Positions 45,598-55,631 of a stretch of DNA of 64,000 nt are shown here, piece after piece. A program made the translations under genes and the position numbers. The DNA comes from Marinomonas shanghaiensis. Lineage in GTDB: Bacteria > Pseudomonadota > Gammaproteobacteria > Pseudomonadales > Marinomonadaceae. Positions within the stretch are counted from its first letter, which is position 1; every line of letters starts with the position of its first letter. Location: assembly GCF_003259175.1 (NCBI RefSeq), contig NZ_QGOK01000012.1, positions 114,453-178,452 of the forward strand. Reading direction: 5' to 3'. The notes beneath the pieces were generated by a model. That model was given only the letters and a program-made list of their open reading frames with translations, did not search any database and was not told the DNA's origin.

Positions 45598-48213
45598 ATG
45601 GACGTAACAAAACAAGTACAAGCCTTCCCCTTTATGGAGAATGTGGACGCTGAACTCACCGCCGCCATGATTGGTATGGCGAACGTTAAAACACTTAAAG
45701 CCGGTGAAATTCTCGCCAAACAGTTCGAAATTGGTCAACATCTCTATTTTCTTATAGAAGGCGAAGTGGCGATTTCCGTACCACTGCAAGATACAGGTAA
45801 GTCTTATAATGTTGGATTGATACACAACCCACTCTCTCCAATTGGCTGGTCAGCATTTCGACACCCATCGCGCTACGCCACAACATTCACTGCAACCAAA
45901 TCCTCCACTTTACTCTTTTGGCCTATTATTGAACTACAAAAAATTCTCGACAACAATTTGACCTTTGCGAACACATTTCTGCAATTTGTATATCAAGAAT
46001 CTCTACCTGTTCTCGCTGATATTCAAAACCAAACGCGCCCTTTTTTCTCGAATGAATCCTTGGCGTTTGAAGAAACACGCCCGTTAATTGATTCTGAAAC
46101 CCAAACACATGCGCTAAAAGATGCCATCAGCCTGCTCAATTATGCACCGTTTTGTGAAACCTTTACGCAAGCAGAGATACATACCTTGGCGAAAAAGTCT
46201 GCGATCTTGCTGGCTCACCAAGGCGATATTATTAGCCAACAAGATCAACTCGCTGATGGCTTATACTTGCTCATCAAAGGCAAAGTTGTGATTAGCTATC
46301 AGACAGAGTCGGGTGACATTATAACCACGCGGACAATCGCCCGAGCAGGCACTGTTCTGGCATGGGCGACACAAAATGGCAGCATGAAAAACCGCACCTC
46401 CATTATATCTTCTCGAGACAGCAGCATCTTACGCATTAAAAGAGAAGATTTGTTAGAGATGTTTCAAGATAGCCCCAAATTTTCGGTGAAATACCTCTAC
46501 CGCCTTATTTGGTTAATTGGTGCCCACCTGCTCGCTGCTCGAATGCGTTATCTTTCTCAAATAGCCAATGATGAAGTGCTCGCGGTTAGCAATGTCATCG
46601 AGCAAAATGCAGCGCTATTACCCGTTAGTTCGCCTTTGTATAAAGTCAGCGAACTCTTGAAAAGTGCCATTACCACAGATGAAGCCTTTGGAGTCCTCTA
46701 CAAATGCCTGCATTTTGGCTGCGTACTAGAACGTACTATTTCCGGCATGTGCTTGGATATTCTAAAAGACCTACAACGCGAAAACGCTTTTTACCGTCAT
46801 CTGCAAAATGTCTATGACACCATCAATAATTTGCCCAAAGACACACCAGCTCTGGATGCGAGACGTTTAGGAACAGAGTTGTTTAAACAAGCTTTTCAGC
46901 AAGTCCCCTATGTGATCAAAGGGCTAGAAAATTTACCGAAAAAAGCAGGTTCTTTATTTATTTATAACCACCTACTAGGTTCCCCGACAAACCGACTTCC
47001 TAATGGTTTCCGCTTTTCTATGGACGCGCAATTTATCAGTGCTATGATCATAGATAAAGAATATGGTATTTCAGGGCAACGCGTTGTGCGCCGCAGTAAA
47101 GAAAGTGAGTTTTGGCGTGATGATTTTTACGGTCGATTTGGCAATATTTTTATCAACAGTTGGGACAACCTTGCTAAAGACACGCCAGAATATGATACCT
47201 TCATTAAACAATCGCAGCAGACCTTACAGCAAAACTTTCCACTCATGATATCGCCAGAAGGCCAGAGCTTTGGCACACATCAATCGCCCGGTACTTTTTT
47301 ACCACATGCTTTTGAACTCGCCGGTTCTATGGGTTCTGACGAACCATGGATTGTGCCTATCGTTGTGGCGAACTTTGATAAACGAGCGGATCATAATCTG
47401 TACACCGTGATTATCAAACCTGCGTTTAAACTGTCTAGCCGAGTAGACTACAAAGATAAAGCGGCCTTAAATCAATTCCTGATGGCCTATCAAGAAGAAT
47501 ACAAAGGGTATGTTGAAGAAGCCGTTGAGCTATCAAGAGAAATACGCCAATACCCGATTTTCAGTGGTAAGAACGGTTATCGCTCTAATGTAATGAGCTT
47601 AAATCAGATTGACATTGAATTCGAATCTGATGTTCGAGAGCTTGAGTTCCACCTAGCCTATCAAAAATACAAAGAGCGGCCTGTGGCGTTTTATGGTTCC
47701 TCTACCATGCGTTTATGGAATGATTTTGCCCATCACTTCCGCGATAAGGATGGTATAAACCTTGGCTTTGGTGGTGCAACTCTCGAAGCGTGTGTGTATT
47801 ATTTTGAACGTATCATCTTGCCCCACAAACCACGCTCAATGGTGATTTATGCTGGCGATAATGACATAGGCAATCATTGTGACAGCAATAAAGTGGTTGA
47901 CCTTTATATTGAGCTATTGCAAAAAATAGATCGTCATTTACCTGGCATTCCCGTCACGCTCATTAGCATAAAATGCAGCCCTGTTCGCTTAAAAATGCGC
48001 AAAACCATAGAGAAAGCCAATGAGCAATTAATCAGATTGGCAAAAACGCGCCCTAACACGCAATACTTGGATTTGTTTTCGACGCTATTAGATCGAAAGG
48101 GAGAAATAAAAGACAATCTTTTCGAAGGCGACAAATTGCACTTGAACCACAAGGCGTATGAACTTTGGACCAGTAAATTACTGGAAACGGAAGCGTTTAT
48201 TTTTAAAAAATAA
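45598..48213 (+). CDS. Four-module protein: two cNMP-binding domains, acyltransferase, SGNH hydrolase
   Basis: An 871-residue soluble protein. Residues 15-130 and 185-300 are two cyclic-nucleotide-binding/Crp-type sensory domains (GEILAKQFEIGQHLYFLIEGE; QGDIISQQDQLADGLYLLIKGK). Residues 430-650 resemble phospholipid/glycerol acyltransferases: FIYNHLLGSP (457-463) in place of the usual H-x4-D, and ISPEGQSFGTHQSPGTFLP (551-569) as the glycine-rich block. Residues 690-871 are an SGNH hydrolase with Ser in YGSSTMRLW (about 702), GFGGAT, the GDNDIG Asn (755), and DKLHLN His (848). The two catalytic parts suggest acyl transfer and deacylation on one lipid, gated by a nucleotide signal; this is inference. 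The acyltransferase Asp appears missing. Confidence 0.85.
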   Translation: MDVTKQVQAFPFMENVDAELTAAMIGMANVKTLKAGEILAKQFEIGQHLYFLIEGEVAISVPLQDTGKSYNVGLIHNPLSPIGWSAFRHPSRYATTFTATKSSTLLFWPIIELQKILDNNLTFANTFLQFVYQESLPVLADIQNQTRPFFSNESLAFEETRPLIDSETQTHALKDAISLLNYAPFCETFTQAEIHTLAKKSAILLAHQGDIISQQDQLADGLYLLIKGKVVISYQTESGDIITTRTIARAGTVLAWATQNGSMKNRTSIISSRDSSILRIKREDLLEMFQDSPKFSVKYLYRLIWLIGAHLLAARMRYLSQIANDEVLAVSNVIEQNAALLPVSSPLYKVSELLKSAITTDEAFGVLYKCLHFGCVLERTISGMCLDILKDLQRENAFYRHLQNVYDTINNLPKDTPALDARRLGTELFKQAFQQVPYVIKGLENLPKKAGSLFIYNHLLGSPTNRLPNGFRFSMDAQFISAMIIDKEYGISGQRVVRRSKESEFWRDDFYGRFGNIFINSWDNLAKDTPEYDTFIKQSQQTLQQNFPLMISPEGQSFGTHQSPGTFLPHAFELAGSMGSDEPWIVPIVVANFDKRADHNLYTVIIKPAFKLSSRVDYKDKAALNQFLMAYQEEYKGYVEEAVELSREIRQYPIFSGKNGYRSNVMSLNQIDIEFESDVRELEFHLAYQKYKERPVAFYGSSTMRLWNDFAHHFRDKDGINLGFGGATLEACVYYFERIILPHKPRSMVIYAGDNDIGNHCDSNKVVDLYIELLQKIDRHLPGIPVTLISIKCSPVRLKMRKTIEKANEQLIRLAKTRPNTQYLDLFSTLLDRKGEIKDNLFEGDKLHLNHKAYELWTSKLLETEAFIFKK

Positions 48214-48229
48214 ACGCGTTCCATGACAA

Positions 48230-48308
48230 TAAAAACGCTCGATGACGGCCCTCCCAATAGGCATTTTCTCGCCATTGGGTATCTGCCCCAGTCCGAGCGT
48301 TTTTTTGT
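48230..48308 (+). terminator. Terminator with branched long stem
   Basis: AAAACGCTCG pairs with CGAGCGTTTTTTT about 60 bases later, enclosing an inner hairpin (CCCAATAG...CATTGGG). The branched form is unusual for a simple terminator and could be the end of a small RNA. Confidence 0.6.
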
Positions 48309-48496
48309 TGCCGAAAAAAATCACCATAGGTCATATCAAGACCAACTGATACCGCTACTGGGATTCAATGCCCTCACTCCCTAGCACATCGTTGCTCACA
48401 TCACGCCCCCTAATAAAAAGAAGAGGACGTATTGACCTTTAGCAAAAAAAAGGTCAGCATAGAAAAACCACCTATATTAAGAATTCAGATTATTTT

Positions 48497-48577
48497 ATGA
48501 ATAACAATGTCTTAAACAAACGCAACGGCGATAAACGTAAAGCTAAAAAGCTTTGCGGCGCTGACGTGTGGAAATAA
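48497..48577 (+). CDS. Very small open frame (26 aa), doubtful
   Basis: ATG to TAA encodes a Lys/Arg/Asn-rich peptide NNNVLNKRNGDKRKAKKL.. ending DVWK. No good ribosome-binding site is visible. It sits in an otherwise gene-free 350-bp gap between the branched terminator and dapA. It may be a real small basic protein or chance. Confidence 0.3.
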   Translation: MNNNVLNKRNGDKRKAKKLCGADVWK

Positions 48578-48664
48578 GATACAAACAACTCCCCGGCAGC
48601 ATTCTCGCTGACGGTCTATCTCTCTTTTCAGCAGAATGCATACCGGCCTAAATGAGGCAACAGT

Positions 48665-49537
48665 ATGTTTTACGGCGCAATCACAGCATTAGTCACTCCT
48701 TTTCGTAACGGTCAGCTAGATGAAGACGCCTTGCGCAACATCGTGCGCTGGCAAATTGACCAAGGTATCAATGGTCTCGTGCCTGTTGGTACCACAGGGG
48801 AATCTCCCACATTAAGCGAGCACGAACATAAACGCGTCATTGAAATTACCGTACAAGAAACCAACAAAGCCGTTCCAGTGCTAGCGGGTGCTGGCTCAAA
48901 CAACCCAGTCGAAGCGGTGAATTATTCAGAATTTGCCTATCAAGCCGGGGCAGATGCAACGCTGCATGTAGCGGGATACTACAACCGTCCTAATCAAGCG
49001 GGCTTGTACGAACACTTCAAATATGTCCATGACAACAGCAAACTTCCTATCATTCTTTACAACATTCCACCACGCTCCGTTGTTGGCTTAGAAGTGGCAA
49101 CCATGGCTCGCCTGGCTGAATTACCCAGAATCATTGGCGTTAAAGATGCAACCGGTGATTTAACACGACCTATTCGTGAACGCGCCCTAATCAACAAACC
49201 TTTTAATTTCTTAAGTGGTGACGACATTACCACAGTGGCTTATAACGTTGGCGGCGGCAATGGTTGTATTTCAGTGACATCAAACGTTGCTCCCAAACAA
49301 ATCGTGGAATTACAACGCCTGTGTCGAGAAGGAAAATATGTAGAAGCTGCCCACTTGCAAGACAAGCTATTTGCGTTGCACACCGCCCTTTTCATTGAAC
49401 CCAATCCTACAGGCCCAAAATACGCCATGTCGTTGTTAGGTCTGTGTACAGAAGAGTGCCGCTTGCCCATGGTTCCTTTGCAAGACAGCACAAAAGCGAC
49501 AATTCGTCGTATCATGGAAGAGTTAGAACTGATTTAA
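48665..49537 (+). CDS. dapA: 4-hydroxy-tetrahydrodipicolinate synthase
   Basis: First enzyme of the lysine/diaminopimelate branch; condenses pyruvate with aspartate semialdehyde. The 290-residue protein has GTTGES (42-47), the catalytic Tyr in LYNIPPRS (132) and the Schiff-base Lys in GVKDATGD (160). Length is typical. No lysine riboswitch-like structure was recognised upstream. It is a single gene with its own terminator. Confidence 0.96.
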   Translation: MFYGAITALVTPFRNGQLDEDALRNIVRWQIDQGINGLVPVGTTGESPTLSEHEHKRVIEITVQETNKAVPVLAGAGSNNPVEAVNYSEFAYQAGADATLHVAGYYNRPNQAGLYEHFKYVHDNSKLPIILYNIPPRSVVGLEVATMARLAELPRIIGVKDATGDLTRPIRERALINKPFNFLSGDDITTVAYNVGGGNGCISVTSNVAPKQIVELQRLCREGKYVEAAHLQDKLFALHTALFIEPNPTGPKYAMSLLGLCTEECRLPMVPLQDSTKATIRRIMEELELI

Positions 49538-49566
49538 CAACCCACGACGGAATATGAAATCAATAA

Positions 49567-49598
49567 ACAGCCCACCCCAAAAAGTTGGGCTGTTTTAT
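49567..49598 (+). terminator. Terminator after dapA
   Basis: AACAGCCCA..TGGGCTGTT stem followed by TTTAT. Confidence 0.8.
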
Positions 49599-49611
49599 TG
49601 TCTCCTTGACG

Positions 49612-49851
49612 TTAAGACTTCGCCAAGCGAACCACATACAGCAGGATAATGGCCCCCACGGTTGCGGTGACAAGCGACCCTAAAAAACTACCAGAATACA
49701 AACCTAAAAGCTGGAACGTAAAGCCACCAACAAAAGACCCGACAACACCAATAACAATATTACCGACCAAACCAAAACCAGCGCCTTTTACAAACTGACC
49801 CGCTAACCAACCCGCTAATGCACCAATAAACAAAAAAGCTAAAATTTCCAT
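49612..49851 (-). CDS. GlsB/YeaQ/YmgE-family small membrane protein
   Basis: The 79-residue protein has three hydrophobic helices with glycine patterns typical of the transglycosylase-associated (YeaQ/YmgE) family: FIGALAGWLAGQFVKGAGFG, NIVIGVVGSFVGG, and a final VTATVGAIILLYVVRL. Often stress-induced; exact role unknown. Confidence 0.88.
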   Translation of the reverse strand: MEILAFLFIGALAGWLAGQFVKGAGFGLVGNIVIGVVGSFVGGFTFQLLGLYSGSFLGSLVTATVGAIILLYVVRLAKS

Positions 49852-50080
49852 AAAATGATCCTTATATTGTGTATAGCATAATCTTTTAGACTAGCATCTA
49901 TTCACATCAGGTACCTAGAAAAGCGCTAAATTCTCCATACTGCTCACCCGTTTATTCTTTTTTCTGTTACTTTGTCATGAAAGTATCATGCTTTTTGAAT
50001 AAATATTGATACAGTGTCCTTGGGGCGTTCGGAACCCCCCTTTAAACATGGTGACATTAAGCTTAGATGAGGAAATCTAG

Positions 50081-50764
50081 ATGGGTAAGGTACATTTTGT
50101 TGGTGGTGAAAAAGGCGGTGTAGGCAAATCCATGACCGCACGCGTATTGGCACAATATTATATCGATAATGATCAGCCTTTTTTAGGATTTGACTGCGAC
50201 GCCTCTCACGGTACTTTTTCACGTTTTTACAATGAATTCGCCTCCCCTATTTTAATTGGCGAAGAAGACAGTTTGGACGGCATGTTAGCCGCTATTGAAG
50301 AATACCCTGACCGTGATTTGATTATTGACCTAGCCGCTCAAGCGGCACAGCCATTAGGAAAATGGATTGAAGAAACCGATGTATTTGGTTTACTGGATGA
50401 AATGGGCTACCAAGTTTGTCTATGGCATGTGATGGACGATGGCGCTGACTCTGTGACATTGCTTGACGATTTACTCGACCGCTACACGCAACCCTCTGTG
50501 GACTTTGTCGTGGTACAAAACCTCGGTCGAGGCACTGATTTTACTCGCTTTCAAAAATCAGAAACGTTCAAAAAAGCGATAAGCCGAGAGGCCTTGATCA
50601 TCGAGTTACCAAAACTACAAAGCAAACTGACACAAAAAATTGATTTCAATAACAGCAGTTTTTGGGCGGTGGCAAACGATAAAAGCATCATGAACATCGC
50701 CGAACGTCAACGCATGAAAGTCTGGTTACGCAATACTTATGAGCAATTAGCACAACTTGGCTAA
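50081..50764 (+). CDS. Orphan ParA/MinD-like ATPase
   Basis: The 227-residue protein has the deviant Walker A GGEKGGVGKS (8-17) and a switch I-like GFDCDASHGTFSRF. It lacks a helix-turn-helix and has no parB or chromosome-partition neighbour. The FVVVQNLGRGTDFTRFQKSE segment resembles MobD/CobQ-type ATPases of mobile elements. Its role is unknown. Single gene; a strong terminator follows. Confidence 0.82.
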   Translation: MGKVHFVGGEKGGVGKSMTARVLAQYYIDNDQPFLGFDCDASHGTFSRFYNEFASPILIGEEDSLDGMLAAIEEYPDRDLIIDLAAQAAQPLGKWIEETDVFGLLDEMGYQVCLWHVMDDGADSVTLLDDLLDRYTQPSVDFVVVQNLGRGTDFTRFQKSETFKKAISREALIIELPKLQSKLTQKIDFNNSSFWAVANDKSIMNIAERQRMKVWLRNTYEQLAQLG

Positions 50765-50780
50765 TAGTTATCTATTTAAG

Positions 50781-50821
50781 CAACACAAAAAAGCCAACAG
50801 ACGTTGGCTTTTTTGTGTTGT
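50781..50821. terminator. Strong, perfectly paired terminator
   Basis: CAACACAAAAAAGCCAAC pairs perfectly with GTTGGCTTTTTTGTGTTG around an AGAC loop; 18-bp stem. It can serve both the ATPase gene (+) and the oxaloacetate decarboxylase gene (-). Confidence 0.9.
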
Positions 50822-50849
50822 GTGCTAGATGCCGGTCAGCAGAGAAACA

Positions 50850-51713
50850 TTACTCTTGGACATCCATATACTTATTCGCCCATACACGGTTTTCTTCTAG
50901 TGTAGAATAACGGGTAGAAAGCTCAGAAGCATTCAAAGTACCTTCCGCAATACCACGCTGCTCACGCAAGCAATCATAAGTGGCTTTAATCGCCGCAAAA
51001 TACGCAGCATGACCATTTACCACTATCCGTACACCGTTGGCCGCCAAACGCTCACGATCACGTAATTCTGGATTGTCGTAAGCCACCAGCATGATTGGAA
51101 TAGAAATATGTTGGCTAATTTCTTCTAAATGCGCAAAGTCACGAATACCAACCATACAGATACCATCAACCCCAACTGCCTGATACGCTTTGACGCGTGC
51201 AATGGTTTCTTCCGTTGTCAACTGACCCGCATTCGTACGTGCAATAATGCTCATTATAGGATCGATACGAGCTTCTAGAGCCGCTTTTAATTTACCAACC
51301 GCTTCTTCCACTGGGATCAAGTCTGTCGATTTATGACCGTATTTTGCAGGCAACAAAGTATCTTCAATGGTTAATGCTGCCACGCCAGCGCGTTCAAGTT
51401 CCACGATGGTTCGCATGACGTTAAGCGCATTACCATAGCCATGATCCGCGTCCGCAATTATTGGCAAACGCGCAACGCGCCCAATTCGAGTTGCTTGTTC
51501 CGTAAACTCACTCAACGTAATCAATGCAAAATCAGGAGCTGCCAAAACTTGTAAAGATGCAACAGAGCCACCTAAAATCCCTACTTCAAAGCCAAGATCT
51601 GCAGCAATACGAGCCGACATAGGATCAAATGTAGAAGCGGTGTAATAGCACTTGCCGCTTGCTAATAATGCTCGAAAATCATTACGCAAATCATGCTGGG
51701 AAGGTGTTGCCAT
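50850..51713 (-). CDS. Oxaloacetate decarboxylase (isocitrate lyase/PEP mutase superfamily)
   Basis: The 287-residue protein belongs to the isocitrate lyase/PEP-mutase superfamily, with [13 protein letters not shown] as metal/phosphate site and [18 protein letters not shown] at the N-terminus. Its pattern resembles the Pseudomonas oxaloacetate decarboxylase type (PA4872), which has no loop-Cys of lyases. Start at 51713 is set by AGGAG 7 bases upstream; an ATG 24 bases further has no such signal. Confidence 0.82.
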   Translation of the reverse strand: MATPSQHDLRNDFRALLASGKCYYTASTFDPMSARIAADLGFEVGILGGSVASLQVLAAPDFALITLSEFTEQATRIGRVARLPIIADADHGYGNALNVMRTIVELERAGVAALTIEDTLLPAKYGHKSTDLIPVEEAVGKLKAALEARIDPIMSIIARTNAGQLTTEETIARVKAYQAVGVDGICMVGIRDFAHLEEISQHISIPIMLVAYDNPELRDRERLAANGVRIVVNGHAAYFAAIKATYDCLREQRGIAEGTLNASELSTRYSTLEENRVWANKYMDVQE

Positions 51714-52193
51714 AAATATACTCCTAAAAGATGTCACTAAATTTCATATTGAGACCTTTTCACGATGTCACAAGGAGAGGCAATACGAGGCAAAAATAAA
51801 CGAGAAAGCGGACACTTACATGGATGTGAGTGATATGGCGTCGCAGGACGCAAAAGCCATACTCATGAGGTATAAATGAGCATTTCGAGTTTGTTTTTCA
51901 CAAAGTATTGACGAGTGCGGCAGTCGTGCAAAGATCTCATATAGTGTAAATGCCGCGGATTATACTCTCCTTCGGCCTCTGCTTCATCAACAACAAACCA
52001 ATTGGTTAGGTTTTGTAAGTAAATTACCACCTAAAAGCGACAAAATACCCTGTGTTGAAAAGAGTTTACAAACTTTGAAAAAATAAGGGATATGACTATT
52101 ACTAGAGATAGGGTCACAAATACAATGTTTCTTGATGTTGCGACGTCCAACGAAGTTTATGAAAAAAACCAGTAAATCACGAGCAATATATAA
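51714..52193. other. Gene-free intergenic region
   Basis: About 480 bp between the decarboxylase gene start and the hairpin after the tannase-like gene. AT-rich, with no convincing reading frame, repeat or RNA structure seen. Confidence 0.6.
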
Positions 52194-52224
52194 TAAGAGG
52201 GGAACGTCATTCCCCTCTTATTTG
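52192..52224 (-). terminator. Terminator after the tannase-like gene
   Basis: AAGAGGGGAA..TTCCCCTCTT stem with CGTCA loop, flanked by A/T tracts. Confidence 0.8.
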
Positions 52225-52246
52225 TAGGCAACAGGCAACAATCTTG

Positions 52247-53980
52247 CTAGCGATTAGGTATCGCACAAACAAAACTGTTGGCACTTTCAATGTTCCCTTT
52301 GCCATCATAAGTGGCAACACTAGGATAAGGACACAATGGACGCGTTCGCGTTGCACTCCATGAAACGGGTAACTCTTCGTTTACACCACCCGGATTGCCT
52401 TCGCCTCGCGCTGTAGCAATAACCTGCTGTGGTTTCTCTCCCTTTTCCACCCATGCCACCAAGGGCGTCAACATATCGAACTGGTCTGTCGACTGTCCGC
52501 CGCGACAATGCCCCATACCAGGTACAGGATAGAATTGAGCGAAATCGCCGGCATGTCCATTATTTTCAGCATTTAAGGCTTGATACCAAGCCTCTGTATC
52601 TTGAACAGAAAAAATGGCATCTGACACACCATGATACACCATGATTTTGCCGCCCTTGTTTCGCAAAGTAGACATATCTTCAGGTACGGGTGGTGTCATA
52701 AAAGACATCGCAGATTCCTTATAAACCGCGGTTGTGCTATCTACGTTTGCCACCAAGTCGTCAATATTGGCATTCCAAACAAAATCCGCGCCATTGAAAT
52801 GGCGAATACTGTAGTCTTTTAATTCAACTGGCGGCGTATTAAAAATCATTGCCACCGCCCCTGAGTCTCGCTCAATCGGTGACGAATATTCCCACACCAT
52901 TTGGTCACTATTATTGATGCCAACATCATAAGGGAAAGGAGAGTAAACACGTTTTCCATCACTCGTCGTCACGCCTTTAAAAATACGCTCAACTGCGTCT
53001 TTCTGGGGCTGTGTAAGACACATACCGTCACGTTCGCTATCGCAAGTAGCCACGTCGGTTTGAATACTAAAAGCCGTTTGACACGCTTTAAAGTCTTGTA
53101 TCATGTCATCTTTAACACCATCAAGCGCATCGCATTTAGCCAAAATAGCGTTTGAAACAGTGGTGCGTTCTGTCAGTGTAAAAGCGGTTTGCAAATCCGC
53201 TTTATTGGTATTTGGAACCGATGCATACACATGAGCCCCCGCAATGCTAGCCACCGCGGCAAGTGGTAAGCGATAGCCTGGCGCACCAACTAAAATGCCA
53301 TCATATTCATCGGCATATCGTGTTGCCGCGATCATGGCGTGTCGACCACCATTAGAGCAACCCGCAAAATAACTGCGATCAGGCCCTTTGCCATAAACTT
53401 GGTTAATGACTGTTTTAGCCATCGGCGTTAACTTAGCCACCGCCTGATAACCATAATCGAGTCGTGCTTGTGGGTCATACGCAAACGTTGGTAATGGTTT
53501 ATCATGGCCCGCATCGGAACTAATAACCGCAAAACCCTGTAATAAGGCCCCCGTTAATGGACCCCCTCCCAAAGCGCCATCCGCCGTTCTGACTGCACCA
53601 TCTAAACCACCATTTGCTTGGTATAAAAACCGCCCATTCCACGCTTTTGGTAAACGTAATTCGAAACCAATAGCATAGGGCTTGCCATCGACTTCACCGA
53701 TTCGTCCATGCATTTTACCTTTCACCAAACAATGCTCTTCTATATCGTTGTCACCCTGTTTCAAAGCACCTTTCAGCACAGTTTCAATTGAATCTATCAC
53801 TGTGTCGCTTGCAACCAAAAGCGAAGAAAGCCCTTCACAACGGGTCGACAGAACAGAGGGCTTAGCTTCACTCAACGATGAGGTGTGAACAACTGACGCC
53901 GCGTTCGTGAGACCGCTATAGACAGTAAGACCGCCGAGAGCGATTGCCAGTAAGCTAGGTTTGTACAAAAACGAATGCAT
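52247..53980 (-). CDS. Tannase/feruloyl-esterase-family secreted hydrolase
   Basis: The 577-residue alpha/beta hydrolase has a signal peptide (to about residue 27, GLTNA), the nucleophile motif GCSNGGRHAM, and a conserved C-terminal GMGHCRGG with the catalytic His. Conserved cysteines near the nucleophile and His would form the disulfide typical of tannase and feruloyl esterases. Substrate is probably a plant or algal aromatic ester (inference; an algal-ester role would suit a marine host). Single gene with a 340-bp AT-rich region upstream. Confidence 0.88.
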   Translation of the reverse strand: MHSFLYKPSLLAIALGGLTVYSGLTNAASVVHTSSLSEAKPSVLSTRCEGLSSLLVASDTVIDSIETVLKGALKQGDNDIEEHCLVKGKMHGRIGEVDGKPYAIGFELRLPKAWNGRFLYQANGGLDGAVRTADGALGGGPLTGALLQGFAVISSDAGHDKPLPTFAYDPQARLDYGYQAVAKLTPMAKTVINQVYGKGPDRSYFAGCSNGGRHAMIAATRYADEYDGILVGAPGYRLPLAAVASIAGAHVYASVPNTNKADLQTAFTLTERTTVSNAILAKCDALDGVKDDMIQDFKACQTAFSIQTDVATCDSERDGMCLTQPQKDAVERIFKGVTTSDGKRVYSPFPYDVGINNSDQMVWEYSSPIERDSGAVAMIFNTPPVELKDYSIRHFNGADFVWNANIDDLVANVDSTTAVYKESAMSFMTPPVPEDMSTLRNKGGKIMVYHGVSDAIFSVQDTEAWYQALNAENNGHAGDFAQFYPVPGMGHCRGGQSTDQFDMLTPLVAWVEKGEKPQQVIATARGEGNPGGVNEELPVSWSATRTRPLCPYPSVATYDGKGNIESANSFVCAIPNR

Positions 53981-54323
53981 GGTTGACTTCCTTATAGTGT
54001 TAATAATTATTGTTTTCCATATAAACAGAATATAAGAAAGTTACCCAAAAAACGGCATAATTTTTTCGCTCAATACATTCAAAAAACGCACAAAGCAAAG
54101 GGTTTTATGTGGTAATTTTCCTACATAAAAAAGCCTAAAATGTACTTGAAAGTTGTTTTTTGAAATAAAATTTCTTTTTTTATAAAAAAACGCTCTATTG
54201 AGGGCTAGTTTTTATACAGTGAAGCAGTGACAGAGACAAATTCTAGGGATAACATACAGCCCCAGCATCCCCCGTGCGCCCTTTTATGGTTTTCAATCCT
54301 ATTGATAATGTTAAGGTTCTCGA
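53981..54323. other. AT-rich divergent promoter region
   Basis: The 343-bp gap between the divergent tannase-like and antiporter genes is rich in A/T tracts (53990-54210). No gene is seen. It probably holds the promoters of both. Confidence 0.5.
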
Positions 54324-55610
54324 ATGAACGCTTGGTATCTCATCTGCTTTCTCTCGGCACTAGCGGTTTTTATCGCTTTTACCAACCAATATATACTCAA
54401 AATGCAAACAACAATCGCCATTACCACAGGGTCTGTGGTGATTTCTTTACTGCTGATTCTGGCGGTTAAAATGCTCGGTGATGAAACCGCTGTGTTCATC
54501 ACTCAAGTGGTTTCTGATATAGACTTTAATCAGCTATTATTAAAAGGCATGCTAGGCTTTCTATTATTTGCAGGGGCATTGGAAATCGATCTTGCCGCTC
54601 TAAAAAGACAGCGCTGGGAAATCACTATCTTAGTGTTATTTTCCACTTTAGCGTCGACTTTTATTGTTGGTTATCTAAGCTATTACGTGTTTGCTTTACT
54701 TAGCTTCCCAGTACCGCTTATCTACTGCTTGCTGTTTGGCGCTTTGATTAGCCCTACTGACCCGATTGCTGTATTAGCTATTATCAAGCAAATGAGTGCA
54801 CCACAAGGTATTTCGATTCAAGTAGAAGGTGAATCATTGTTTAATGACGGTGTCGGCTTGGTCATTTTTACCACCATCTTTGCCGTTGCCTTTTACGGCA
54901 CAGAAGCCAGCTTCCAAGAAGTCGCTGAGCTCTTTTTAGTCGACGCCATTGGCGGCATTGTGTTTGGTCTCGTCATCGCCTTGGTGGGCCACTTTGTTAT
55001 TATCAATTGCAAAGACATTAATACCCGTCTATTGGTCACACTCACGATTCCCTCTGCCGGCTTTGCGTTGGCGAATATTTGGGAAATATCCGGCGCACTT
55101 GCCATGGTGACCAGCGGTATTCTTCTTGGCAACATCACTCGTGCAAAAGCATCAAAACGAAGCGGACCAGATGGTACGCGCTATGTGAAAGACTTTTGGC
55201 ATGCAACAGACAGCTTTTTAAACGCATTGCTTTTCCTCATCATAGGTATGCTGATCGTTACTATGCCGCTCACATGGGAAATCATTGGTTTGGGCTTAGT
55301 CATGGTGCCTGTCGTGCTGCTGGCTCGTTTTATCAGTGTCGGTAGCCCATACCTGATCTTCAAACGCTACCGTCAATATGACAAACATTCTGTTAAAATT
55401 CTGACATGGGGCGGTTTACGAGGCGGTTTAGCTTTGGCAATGGCGGCGGCTATTCCAACCAATAAAATGATGATTGAAGGTATGGATCTGCACGACATCA
55501 TCGTTATCATTACTTATGTCGTGGTGATATTCTCCATCATAGTACAGGGCCTCACTATTTCGCCTTTGATTCAGAAGAGTATCCTAGCCGCGAAAGAAAA
55601 GACTAAATAA
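54324..55610 (+). CDS. Na+/H+ antiporter, CPA1/NhaP type
   Basis: Inner-membrane sodium/proton exchanger. The 428 residues hold about twelve hydrophobic helices, with SPTDPIAVLAIIKQ and VEGESLFNDGVGLV, both CPA1 ion-site signatures, and WGGLRGGLALAMA late in the protein. No large cytoplasmic tail. A marine host would use it for salt and pH homeostasis. The start has AAGGTT 7 bases upstream. A hairpin terminator follows. Confidence 0.92.
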   Translation: MNAWYLICFLSALAVFIAFTNQYILKMQTTIAITTGSVVISLLLILAVKMLGDETAVFITQVVSDIDFNQLLLKGMLGFLLFAGALEIDLAALKRQRWEITILVLFSTLASTFIVGYLSYYVFALLSFPVPLIYCLLFGALISPTDPIAVLAIIKQMSAPQGISIQVEGESLFNDGVGLVIFTTIFAVAFYGTEASFQEVAELFLVDAIGGIVFGLVIALVGHFVIINCKDINTRLLVTLTIPSAGFALANIWEISGALAMVTSGILLGNITRAKASKRSGPDGTRYVKDFWHATDSFLNALLFLIIGMLIVTMPLTWEIIGLGLVMVPVVLLARFISVGSPYLIFKRYRQYDKHSVKILTWGGLRGGLALAMAAAIPTNKMMIEGMDLHDIIVIITYVVVIFSIIVQGLTISPLIQKSILAAKEKTK

Positions 55611-55631
55611 TCGTCTGCGAACAAGGCAGCC

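Noticed and set aside
48310..48664. Lysine riboswitch upstream of dapA
   Set aside because: No recognisable five-way junction or conserved lysine-box core; the gene may be constitutive.
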